A DNA stretch of 64,000 nt, taken from assembly GCA_965277495.1 (NCBI GenBank), contig OZ255824.1, forward strand, positions 3,348,001 to 3,412,000, written 5' to 3'. Positions 8,480-16,900 of the stretch are shown piece by piece. Position 1 is the stretch's first letter; each line of letters begins with the position of its first letter. Both the position numbers and the translations under genes were made by a program. The notes beneath the pieces were generated by a model. That model was not told the origin of the DNA. It did not search any database and saw nothing but the letters and a program-made list of their open reading frames with translations. Source of the DNA: CAHJXG01 sp965277495 (GTDB taxonomy: Bacteria; Pseudomonadota; Alphaproteobacteria; Acetobacterales; Acetobacteraceae).

Positions 8480-8970
8480 GCGGCCCAATCCTTTCTCTGC
8501 ATGCTGTAGCTGTTGCTCGCGTAATCGCGCCCGCCGGTTGCCGACAGACTGCTATGGCTCGTGTCGGCGTTGGTCGGCGACCAGCTGATCTTAAGCTTGC
8601 CCGCCAACTTCTGCCGCCCGGCGCCGTCATATGCCGAGCTGTAGCTGAGCACGACCCGCAGCAAGGGATTCGGCACCTTCGGCCAAAGGACGCCGCCGGG
8701 CCGGCTCAAGGTCAGGTTGCCCGAGGAAGTGTTCACCTCATAACGCACCGCCCGCTTCTCAGTGCCGCCGCTGAGTAGGGTCACGTCAACCTTCTTGAGG
8801 TAACCGTTTTTTGCCAGCAGCTCGACGTCGTGACCGTAATCGCGCGCATTGTCAGCGGTGATTGCCCCCGAGCTGTCGGCGATCATGACAAGGTCGGTGG
8901 TGACGCGCCGCACCACCTTTTCAATGTCGGTCATCGTATAGGTGGCTGTTGCCGTCGCGGTCTGGGACAT
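8476..8970 (-). CDS. cap7: HORMA-domain protein of type III CBASS
   Basis: The 164-residue product matches bacterial HORMA proteins. It has an N-terminal helix with YTMTDIEKVVRRVTTDL, a second helix with DYGHDVELLAKNGYLKKVDV, and a C-terminal strand region (NPLLRVVLSYSSAYDGAGR) followed by a polar tail that would act as the safety belt. In type III CBASS the HORMA protein senses a phage-derived closure peptide and then activates the CD-NTase. It is the only HORMA gene here, so this is the single-HORMA version. The start ATG 8970 lies 4 bp after the CD-NTase stop with GGAGGA just upstream. Position between the CD-NTase and TRIP13 genes makes the call firm despite low sequence conservation. Confidence 0.85.
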   Translation of the reverse strand: MSQTATATATYTMTDIEKVVRRVTTDLVMIADSSGAITADNARDYGHDVELLAKNGYLKKVDVTLLSGGTEKRAVRYEVNTSSGNLTLSRPGGVLWPKVPNPLLRVVLSYSSAYDGAGRQKLAGKLKISWSPTNADTSHSSLSATGGRDYASNSYSMQRKDWAA

Positions 8971-8974
8971 GAAC

Positions 8975-9919
8975 TCAGTCCTCCGTCTTGAAACGCGGTC
9001 CGAAGAGTTCTTTCCAAACCGATGCGTCGTCCTCGGCCGATGCGTAGTTGGCTATCTCCCAGGCCTCTTGCGCAGCGGCAGCAATCTCCTGCCGCTCGGC
9101 TTCGGTGATGCGGCTTGCGACATTATTGAAGCTGTAGACCGGGTCGAGGACGACGACCGGGTCATCGAAGACGCCGAAGGGTGCGATGTTCTCTGGGAAG
9201 CTGATCTCGTCCTTCAGGCCCGATTGCGCAATGTAGAGAAGGAAGTTGCGGAAGCGTTGCTCGATGGATCCGGCTTTTCCATGCTGGGCGAGCACGTGGG
9301 CCATGATCAGCTCGATTGTGAACGACCTGAGCGGATTGAGGCCCACGTGATTGCGCCACTTCTTGGCCAGGCGCACCAGCGTGCGAAAATCACCATCCTG
9401 GGTCTTGCGATCACGCACGAATTTGATTTGGCACGGTGCACAGGTTCGGATTTTCGAGCCGTCATGGATGTCGAATTGCCACCCGTAGCCAGTCTGGGAC
9501 TCGTCTTCGATCACGGGCACGATGTCGACGCTAAGGCCGGTGCCGACGAAAGTCACCGTCGCGGCCTTACGCTGGATCTCGAAGTCCTCGACCGACTTGT
9601 TGGGGTAGATCTTGATCAGAAGATCATAGATCAAATCATTGAGGCTATCGAGCGTTTCCTGGCTCGCGTCACGGCCCGAAATGTAGAATACGACGTCGAC
9701 ATCCACTGGATCGATCGACGTTTTGCGCAGGATTGTGAACTTCGCAAACGATCCTGCCTTGACCACCTTCGTGATCTTGATCTCGGTCTTATCACGAATG
9801 CTCTTGCACAGCTCGGCGATGAGCCGGTCGACCTGATCGTGATACTCTTTACGCTTGTCCGCGGGCAGTCGCAGGACATTGCAATCATAGTAACGCAGCT
9901 GCGTGTTGCTCAATCCCAT
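8975..9919 (-). CDS. CD-NTase (cGAS/DncV-like nucleotidyltransferase) of CBASS
   Basis: The 314-residue protein is a cGAS/DncV-like nucleotidyltransferase. The active-site pattern is complete: GS at residues 56-57 (VVKAGSFAKFT), the metal-binding pair D73-x-D75 (PVDVDVVFYI) and a third aspartate D132 (LSVDIVPVIED). Later helices carry RLAKKWRNHV and SFTIELIMAHVLAQH. These enzymes make cyclic di- or trinucleotides in response to phage infection. The presence of HORMA and TRIP13 partners sets this as type III CBASS; I cannot assign the exact CD-NTase clade or product by eye. It is the first gene of the operon, with AGGAGG 6 bases before ATG 9919. Its product would have been sensed by the downstream SLOG effector, now interrupted. 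Confidence 0.92.
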   Translation of the reverse strand: MGLSNTQLRYYDCNVLRLPADKRKEYHDQVDRLIAELCKSIRDKTEIKITKVVKAGSFAKFTILRKTSIDPVDVDVVFYISGRDASQETLDSLNDLIYDLLIKIYPNKSVEDFEIQRKAATVTFVGTGLSVDIVPVIEDESQTGYGWQFDIHDGSKIRTCAPCQIKFVRDRKTQDGDFRTLVRLAKKWRNHVGLNPLRSFTIELIMAHVLAQHGKAGSIEQRFRNFLLYIAQSGLKDEISFPENIAPFGVFDDPVVVLDPVYSFNNVASRITEAERQEIAAAAQEAWEIANYASAEDDASVWKELFGPRFKTED

Positions 9920-9960
9920 GCACGCCTCCTGACAGGCAGACCCTCGACCTAAATCGGCTC

Positions 9961-9988
9961 GCCTCCGGAGGCGGGGCGGACACGTGTC
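9961..9988. promoter_or_regulatory. Two perfect palindromes in the divergent CBASS/regulator promoter region
   Basis: GCCTCCGGAGGC (9961-9972) and GACACGTGTC (9979-9988) are both perfect inverted repeats, 6 bp apart. They lie about 40 bp upstream of the CD-NTase start and about 105 bp upstream of the XRE-ImmA regulator. They are plausible operators for that regulator; this is inference from position. Confidence 0.5.
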
Positions 9989-10093
9989 GCCACCGAGCTT
10001 CCCTTAAGATGCCGTATGTGCGAGTCTGTGTCGTAAGCACAAGCTGCACGTCGTTGATCATTGTGTCAAGGTGTGTCGATCGCACGGGATTAT

Positions 10094-11038
10094 ATGGATA
10101 CCTTTGAGACGAAGCTCATTAAAGCCATCGTCAGGAAGCGCGGGGAACTCGGGCTAAGCATCCGAGGTCTATCCGCAGAGGTAGGCATCAGCTTCTCGAC
10201 GCTGGCGCGAATCGAACGCGGCGACGGCCTGCCGGACAACAATTCCAAGATCCGACTGCTCCATTGGCTGGGTCCTGACGCCGAGGAGGCAGGCCTGACA
10301 TTCGAGCGCGTCGCCCTCGTCCATTTCCGTGCCATGAAAAACGTTCAGTCGGGCACGGTTCATTCGCTGCTTAAAGCGGCGGCCTGTCTTAAAGACCGCT
10401 GTAGCGGCGACATGGGTGAGACAGAGGATCTCCGATCGAGTTCGTCGACCGAGGCCGAGGAATATCCTGAACTTTCGAAAGAACAGTTGGAAGCCATCGT
10501 CTCGCGCTTCAGATCGGACCTTAATCTGCGCGAGATGGACCCGATCAACTCACTGCAGATCGATGTTGAGGGGGTGCGGGTCGTGAAGCTCACGACCACG
10601 GATTGCTTCGACAGACGGACGCTGCGCAGGCTGCGCGACGAGGCCTGCTCGGAATGGTCGGCTATGAGCGTTCCACTCAACAAAAACATGGATAGGTGGG
10701 CCGTCCTCCTGAACGACTGTCACACGCTCGAGAGGCAGCGAGTAACGCTGCTTGAGGAGTACTGGCACATTCTAATGGGCCACAAGCTCACCAAAGTTGC
10801 CCGCGTTGCGGAGGCGTACGGTCGCACCTACGACAAAGCGGAGGAGCACGACGCTTACTACCTCGCTTCCGCGACACTGCTGCCAAGAAAAGCTATCCAG
10901 GTTGCAGTTATGAAAAGCCAGACCTCAACCGAGATAGCACAACGTTTCGGCACTTCTCCGGAGCTTGTCGAGTATAGAATAAAACGCCTCGGTTTGTGGC
11001 GGGAGCACGTTGGCAAGAAGGTCGCGCTCAAGGAATAA
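10094..11038 (+). CDS. XRE-type HTH fused to ImmA/IrrE-like metallopeptidase domain, probable CBASS regulator
   Basis: Residues 8-60 form an XRE-type HTH (LSIRGLSAEVGISFSTLARI, then ERGDGLPDN). Residues 150-275 match the ImmA/IrrE peptidase domain: RQRVTLLEEYWHILMGHK aligns with the usual HExxH zinc motif, and EEHDAYYLASATLLPRKAI with its second conserved block. The first zinc ligand position is Glu instead of His (E221-E-Y-W-H225), so classic metalloprotease activity is doubtful. A last HTH-like stretch (STEIAQRFGTSPELVEYRIKRL) closes the protein. In other CBASS loci a separate HTH repressor is cleaved by an ImmA-like protease (CapH/CapP); here the two parts are one protein, divergent from the operon. 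I chose ATG 10094 over the in-frame TTG 10061 because it begins right at the HTH. Confidence 0.82.
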   Translation: MDTFETKLIKAIVRKRGELGLSIRGLSAEVGISFSTLARIERGDGLPDNNSKIRLLHWLGPDAEEAGLTFERVALVHFRAMKNVQSGTVHSLLKAAACLKDRCSGDMGETEDLRSSSSTEAEEYPELSKEQLEAIVSRFRSDLNLREMDPINSLQIDVEGVRVVKLTTTDCFDRRTLRRLRDEACSEWSAMSVPLNKNMDRWAVLLNDCHTLERQRVTLLEEYWHILMGHKLTKVARVAEAYGRTYDKAEEHDAYYLASATLLPRKAIQVAVMKSQTSTEIAQRFGTSPELVEYRIKRLGLWREHVGKKVALKE

Positions 11039-11222
11039 AGCTGCTCTCTTTGCCAGCTAAACCGCGTCTACTTTGGGAACCGTGGTTCCTCCTTCTTGGG
11101 ATCGAGTTGGTCCTTAACCCAGAGGCGGTCGGCCACGCCACGCGGTCCTGGTTGATTTAGGGCCATTCAGTTCTGCCGTAGTGGCCTGGGCGTGAGCGGC
11201 GGCGGGATGACGTGACGGCTTT

Positions 11223-12089
11223 ATGGAGGCGGCCGTCTGGACCAACCGGCCACGACAAGCGATCTTTCTCGACATGGGACAGGTTGAGCCTTTGCCGCTG
11301 ACGCTGACGCCGCGCCAGGACATGCCATTTTTGTTCGACAGCTACCGCGAGCTGATGCGTGACCTCGGCGCCATGGATGGGCTGGCAGCTGCTCAGACGC
11401 TTGCAGCGAAACACTTCATCGACCATGCCGCAACGCATGCCGATCCGCAGCAGTTCGTGCGCGACCTGGCAGTACGGTACAGGGTCTCGACCCACTTCGT
11501 GGACTTCCCAAGCGTTCCCACACATCTCACTCAGCTTCTGATTGTCGGAACATGCCAACAAGCCGAGGCCTTTCTGGACAATTTCCGACGAGAACAGCTG
11601 CATATGGGGAGGATATGGCGGCAACGATCGGACGGCGAGCCACAGATGAAATATACGCTCGATTGCATAAACGGAGGCTTTGCAAACAACACGATCAGGA
11701 TTCGGAGGGAGCGTTACGAATTGTTTGAATACTACAGGCTCATTCGCAATGCATTCGTCCATAGCTCTATCGACCGCGACCGTCTTCAGCGCGAGTTCGA
11801 TAGGGTCGCCGGATTGCAACAAAAAGTCGAAGCCGATTTCGGTGTAGTAGCCCCGAATGAGTTCACCAAGCTGACTTTCGCCGACCATATGCTTTTCACG
11901 CGCATCGTCAAATATATCGCAACCGACCTGTGCAGGCTTGCGCCTCCGCTCACCGCGCAAGAGCTCCTTCCCTTTCTGCTATCGCAACCTGAGATGCCAT
12001 CACATCCGCTGGCAAGGATTCTCGGAGGCGCCTCCTCTCCGAACCCGTATCGAGCGGGTGGGATTGACCCGGTTCGGTGGACACCCTGA
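11223..12089 (+). CDS. HEPN-motif hypothetical protein, 3' end altered by IS3 insertion
   Basis: The 288-residue frame does not match a family I can name. It carries a HEPN-type motif, R175-N-A-F-V-H180 within YYRLIRNAFVHSS, flanked by helical segments; R-x4-6-H marks the catalytic site of many HEPN RNases used in defence and toxin systems. Residues 60-130 and 220-265 are mostly helical. The last 8 or so residues are read from the inverted repeat of the IS3-family element that begins near 12062, so the natural C-terminus is lost. Position in the defence island beside CBASS supports a conflict role, but that is inference. No partner antitoxin is adjacent, although one could have been deleted with the sequence beyond the element. 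Confidence 0.55.
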   Translation: MEAAVWTNRPRQAIFLDMGQVEPLPLTLTPRQDMPFLFDSYRELMRDLGAMDGLAAAQTLAAKHFIDHAATHADPQQFVRDLAVRYRVSTHFVDFPSVPTHLTQLLIVGTCQQAEAFLDNFRREQLHMGRIWRQRSDGEPQMKYTLDCINGGFANNTIRIRRERYELFEYYRLIRNAFVHSSIDRDRLQREFDRVAGLQQKVEADFGVVAPNEFTKLTFADHMLFTRIVKYIATDLCRLAPPLTAQELLPFLLSQPEMPSHPLARILGGASSPNPYRAGGIDPVRWTP

Positions 12090-12112
12090 AGCTTTCGCCA
12101 GAGGTGTTCCTG

Positions 12113-12433
12113 ATGCCCAAGACTCATCCGCCGTATTCACCTGAGTTCCGCCGCCAGATGGTCGAGCTGGTCCGTGCCGGACGCTCGCCGGAGGACCTTG
12201 CCCGCGAGTTCGAACCGACCGCGCAGTCGATCGGCAACTGGGTCGCCCAGGCCGACCGGCAGGAGGGCCGCCGGGAGGAGGCGGCCCCGGGCCTGGCGAC
12301 GGCCGAGCGCGACGAGCTCGCCCGGCTGCGGCGCGAGGTGCGCCAGCTCCGCGTGGAGCGCGACATCCTCTCAAAAGCCGCGGCCTGGTTTGCCCGGGAG
12401 ACCGGGACGCTCCCCGGGTCTTCCGGTTCATGA
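12113..12433 (+). CDS. IS3-family transposase OrfA (HTH subunit)
   Basis: A protein of about 106 residues with an N-terminal HTH (SPEFRRQMVELVRAGRSPED, then QSIGNWVAQADRQ) and a C-terminal leucine-zipper-like helix (LARLRREVRQLRVERDILSK), the normal layout of IS3 OrfA. It binds the element ends and is joined to OrfB by a -1 ribosomal frameshift in active members. OrfB lies in the -1 frame relative to OrfA, as expected, and its first ATG overlaps the OrfA stop in ATGA. I start at ATG 12113 (MPKTHPPYSPEF) because this opening is typical; an upstream in-frame ATG at 12077 lies near the inverted repeat. Confidence 0.85.
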   Translation: MPKTHPPYSPEFRRQMVELVRAGRSPEDLAREFEPTAQSIGNWVAQADRQEGRREEAAPGLATAERDELARLRREVRQLRVERDILSKAAAWFARETGTLPGSSGS

Positions 12434-13290
12434 GCGCGAACCAGGCCGTGTTCCCCATCAGCATCATGGCGCGCGTGCTCTGCGTGTCCAAGGCGGGCTT
12501 CTACGCCTGGCTGCATCGTCCGCCGTCGGCCCATGCCGTCGCCGACGCGGCGCTGCTGAAGCGGGTCAGGACCGTCCACGCCACCTCGCGGCAGACGTAT
12601 GGGGCGCCCCGCGTCCATGCCGAACTCCGGGCGCAAGGGGAGCAGCATGGGCGCAAACGCATCGCGCGCCTGATGCGCGAGGGCGGCCTCGTGGGCGCCA
12701 GCCACCGCCGGGGCGGCCCGGTGACGACGCAGCGGGACAAGGAGGCCCGGCCTGCGCCCGGCCTGGTGGACCGGGACTTTACTGCCTCCGGGCCGAACCA
12801 GTTGTGGGTCGCCGACATCACCTATGTGCCGACGATGGCAGGGTTCCTGTATCTGGCTGTCGTGCTGGACGCTTGGAGCCGAAAGGTCGTGGGCTGGGCG
12901 ATGGCCAACCACCTGCGGGCCGAACTGGTGCTGAACGCGATGGAGATGGCTGTCGGCCAGAGGCGGCCGGGCAATGTGGTTCATCACTCGGACCAGGGGT
13001 CTCAATACACATCTCTGGCGTTCGGCAAGCGCTGCACCGAGGCGGGCGTGCGGCCCTCGATGGGGTCGGTCGGCGACGCCTACGACAACGCCATGGCCGA
13101 GAGCTTCTTCTCCACCCTGGAAGCAGAGCTGCTCAGCCGCCGCCGGTTCGCCTCCCAGACCGAAGCGCGCATGGCCTGCTTCAGCTACGTCGAGGGCTGG
13201 TACAACCCCGTCCGCCTGCATTCCAGCCTGGGCTACCGCTCGCCCATGGCCTACGAAGCCGACAGGGAGGCTGCCCTGACCACGACGTAG
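12430..13290 (+). CDS. IS3-family transposase OrfB (DDE integrase core)
   Basis: The 286-residue protein has the complete DDE catalytic core: first aspartate in WVADITYVPT (near residue 122), second in VHHSDQGSQYTS (near 184), and glutamate in DNAMAESFFSTLE (near 220). The N-terminal helical part (FYAWLHRPPS, then YGAPRVHAELR) and the C-terminal ending (YNPVRLHSSLGYRSP) are standard for IS3 transposases. It would cut and join the element ends as a fusion with OrfA. The reading frame is intact, so the element may be active. Confidence 0.92.
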   Translation: MSANQAVFPISIMARVLCVSKAGFYAWLHRPPSAHAVADAALLKRVRTVHATSRQTYGAPRVHAELRAQGEQHGRKRIARLMREGGLVGASHRRGGPVTTQRDKEARPAPGLVDRDFTASGPNQLWVADITYVPTMAGFLYLAVVLDAWSRKVVGWAMANHLRAELVLNAMEMAVGQRRPGNVVHHSDQGSQYTSLAFGKRCTEAGVRPSMGSVGDAYDNAMAESFFSTLEAELLSRRRFASQTEARMACFSYVEGWYNPVRLHSSLGYRSPMAYEADREAALTTT

Positions 13291-13329
13291 CTCCCGAACC
13301 TGCAAATTGTCCACCAAGACGGGTCAATC

Positions 13330-13677
13330 TCACCGCTCAGCTACGGCCTAAAAGGTGTTCACGCGCGCGTTGGCCTCCTCAGCGCTCGCGGCCTCCTCCA
13401 CCACTTGCCTGGCGTCGATCGGGTCAACGCCCCGCATGAGCAAACGCCGCGCCTCGACCGCCTCTTGCCGAGCAAGCGCAAGCGTGACCAGGCTAGCCGA
13501 GCCAAGTCCCATCTCCCGTGACCGTCCAGCCAGCATGTAGCGAAACAGCCATGACTTCCCACCGCCAGCTGCGACTTGAAGATACAATCCACCCCCATCG
13601 CCCACTCGGACAGGGCGCTTGCCTTTACTCGGGTCGTGCTTCGCCGCCTTCACCGAAACCGCCGTCAACTTAGCCAT
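13330..13677 (-). pseudogene. Tyrosine integrase stump (DUF4102 arm-binding domain only)
   Basis: From ATG 13677 the minus strand encodes the N-terminal arm-type DNA-binding domain of a P4-like tyrosine integrase: MAKLTAVSVKAAK, then DGGGLYLQVAAGGGKSWLFRY and SLVTLALARQEAVEARRLL. It stops at TAG (13348) after VNTF. Reading through gives NTF-stop-AVAER-stop, which fits the conserved integrase stretch TFxxVAER with two nonsense changes, and then the IS3 element begins. The catalytic core (R, H-x-x-R, Y) is absent, and the other side of the element carries unrelated sequence. It marks the region as an old integrative element that can no longer move with its own integrase. Confidence 0.8.
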
Positions 13678-13939
13678 CTCACCGCACATCCCAAAAGCAC
13701 CAGGCACTAAGCTACCCCCAGATCTACCCCCAAGCAAGATGCGGCTGCCCATGAACCTACGCGAACGCCGGCGAACGAACATCGAGCTATCCTATTGATA
13801 GAACCGGTGTAATTAGGTCACGAACGAGCGTCAGCGAACGTCAGCGGATGAACATATAACGGACACTCTCTCCGCCAATGGCACTCTACCTGAGGCATTT
13901 TGGTTGTTCCTTCGTGCGGGTGTATGGGCGAGTATAGGG

Positions 13940-16900
13940 TCACGCCAATGGTCCAATTCGCTCTATTGGCGGATGAGGCACAGCTTCGAAGAGCGGGCTG
14001 ATTAACGCATCGATTTCGGCGCGGTAATCGATAATAACCTGTTCACGGGCCAGCGCCGCCCGCTCGGCTGCCAGTAGTGCGCGCTCTGCTGCTGCTGCGT
14101 CCTGCGTGCGAAGTGGAATAGGTAGAACGCTCGCCTCCACGACTTGGAGGGTGAGGGCGCCCTGGGCGGTCAGCACGCGCAGCAGGAAATCCGCGGCGGC
14201 GGCGTCCGTGCCGGGCGGCAGGCGGGCAGCGACGCGCTGGCCGGATAAGAAGACCTCGCCTTCCCGTCGAAGCGTGCCGCAGCGGATGGTCGGGCGCTCG
14301 ATGGTCAGGCCCCAGCGCGTGCGGGCGATGCCGAAGGCAGCTTGCGGGATGCTGGCAGCGATGGTGGGCGGCGAACGCCAGCCCTGAGGATGGCGCTTCC
14401 AGCCAGCCGCAAGCAATGCCGCAAGGGCGCGCCCTTCCGCCCGGGCTGCGGTGGCTGCTTCGCCTACTGCGGCGGCGAGGGCTGGATCGGGGACAGGGAT
14501 GAGCTGATTGGCGTAATCATTCGGCTGAGTTCCGCCTACGATGGCCTCGGTTGTTCTGCCAGCGATAATGCCGGCCCACGATGAACTGTTGAAAAGTCCA
14601 GCAAGGAACGGCAAAGGGTACAACTTCGATGTAGCCTCTAGCTCACTTCGCTGGCGTCGCATTTCGTTTTCCCGATCAGTGAGAGCGCGGTTACGCACCC
14701 CGGAAAGGCTACGCCACGGGACAAAGAGAAAAACCGTATGGTTACTTGTGAGATAGCCCAACGTATTAAGATTGCCGTCATCGTGGACAGCTCCTCCGAA
14801 CTTCCCAATCATCAACTTGTCACGATCATACAATTCAGGAAAAGTAGCCCGGCGGATCAAGGCTGGCACCCGAGCGGTGCCGTATTCCAGGTAGCGGACT
14901 CGCATCGCTGCAAAAGGATAATCCTCGATCATAGCGTTAAGTAGGCGCAAGTCCTCGCTGCCGACGTAAGGCTTCGGGTGAGCCGCGTCGGGGTGGTCCG
15001 CCAGCAAGTCATCAAGCTTGAACTGGCCTTTTGCCAGCCGCTCATCCGCATTCAGCACCATCCCAACCGAGACATAGCAAATGTGCTTCAGCGCATGAGA
15101 GCTTGCCTTCGCAGGCACGCGCAACGTTGGCAGCGCCGGGCGGAAGACTTCGGCGCCATAAGCCGCCTGTGGCAACCGCTGGCGGCGAACGGCCAGGGGC
15201 GGTGCGCCACTGTGCCATTCCCGTAAAGTATTGCTGTCCGCGGCGGCTGGCGCGGCCTCGGCGACCAGGATCGTGTTGCGCACGACCGCATCGTCAAAAA
15301 GCTTCACCCCCGGCTCAAAGAAATGCACCTCCCGCACTGTCGCCGTAGCCGCCAAGTGCCGGCGCAGCACACCGGCATACAGGACGGTCTCAAGCGCATT
15401 GCTGACAATCATGCCGAGCCGCCCTTCCGGGCGGCGCAACAGCCGGAGCCCCAGCGCGACGAAGGGGATGAAAAGGTCCCATTTCTGCGTCAACACCCCA
15501 AGTGGCCTCAGAATGGGATGGTCCTCGATCTGCCGGCGGTAGCGCAGCAAACCGTCCGCGCCTTCGTCAGCGCGGACATAAGGCGGGTTCCCCACCACGG
15601 CGTCGAAACCGGCAGCGAAGTGGCCTAGGCCGGCTTTGGCCTGTTCCTCGTCTGGCAAATCCTCGGCGTCCGACGGCTCCAAGCCCATTTCCAGAGTGGC
15701 GCGGGTGGTCGGCAACACACGCAGCGCGTCGGTTGCATAGATACGGAAGCGTTCGAGCCTGCCCTGCTCTCCATGCTGGTGCGCGTGGGCTACCAAATCC
15801 AGCACCTGGACCAACAGGTTGATCTCGGCCAAGGCGCAGGCGAAAGGATTGAGGTCGAAGCCAACAATGCCGTCGCGCAACGAGTCCAGCACGGCCTGAA
15901 CGCGCCCGGGCGGTATTTCTTTGTGGCCCTCGGCGCGCGCCTGGACGCGGTGAGCTTCGATAGCGCGGCGGGCCGCCTCCACCAGAAAGGCGCCGGAGCC
16001 ACAAGCAGGGTCCAACAAGCGCGCTCCTACCGTTGCTGGTCCCGCCCAGCCAACCCGATCGAGGATGAACCCGACCACGCTGCGCGGCGTGTAATACATG
16101 CCCTGTTCGTGCTTATGGCGGTCGTTGACGAAGCGGCCGTAGATGGTGCCCACAATGTCGCGGTCCATTGCCGAGAGATCGAAGCCAGCTAGACGGTGCA
16201 GCACGCGAATGAGCATGATGCGGTCAGGAACATACCAGTCAAAAACCCGGTGATCGTCGTAGAAGTGGGCGTAGGTAGCCTGGGCATTCTCGTAGGCGAT
16301 CTCCAACAAGCGGGCGGTGCTGCGGCCTCTGGCGAGGCTGAAATAATGCGGCTCGACTTGGTGAGACCACAAGGCGGCCCCGCCATTGGTGAACACGCGC
16401 GGCGTAAGCGCCTTGTCTTCCAGCACGCGCACCATGAGCATGCGGACAACGACGAGATAGGCGGTCTGCGCGAAATATTCGTCGCGGGCCTTGTCGGGAT
16501 TGGCTCCCGCCAACAGCAGCGTTCCCACGGCCGCTTGCCAGCGCTCATAGGCTTCCACCGCATGAACACCAGCGGCATGCGAGGCGCGAGCGCGGGTCAC
16601 ATGCCGACTGTGCCGCGCCGCAAAAGAGCGCGCCTCTGCGACAGCGCGGGAAAGGGGATCGGCGCCATTCCCGGCACGGCCTGAGACTTCCGCCCTTATG
16701 ATGGCAGCGACGCTATCGATCTCGGTATCCGGTAATTCTCCGCGCATCGCCCGATGCAGGCGTTCACGCAACTCGCTGCGGGTTCCCGCCGAGGCTCGCG
16801 GCCATAGCGCCAGCATACCCTCGATTTGGCCGCTCATAACGTCCTCCGCAGGCGCGGAGGAGCCAGGCGCCCGCTCTATAGCTTCCCGGAAAGCCTCGTG

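Larger units (their letters stand above)
12062..13329 (+). mobile_element. IS3-family insertion sequence
   Basis: The ends are inverted repeats: GATTGACCCGGTTCGGTGGA on the left and, on the other strand, GATTGACCCGTCTTGGTGGA on the right. The classical TG...CA ends fall at 12065 and 13326, so the exact boundary is uncertain by about 3 bp. It contains overlapping orfA and orfB. No direct target duplication is visible. Different truncated genes lie on its two sides, which suggests a deletion after insertion. Confidence 0.85.

Noticed and set aside
13677..13940. An attachment site for the island beside the integrase stump
   Set aside because: No tRNA gene or long direct repeat matching another place in the window was found; only short repeats (CGTCAGCG) occur.
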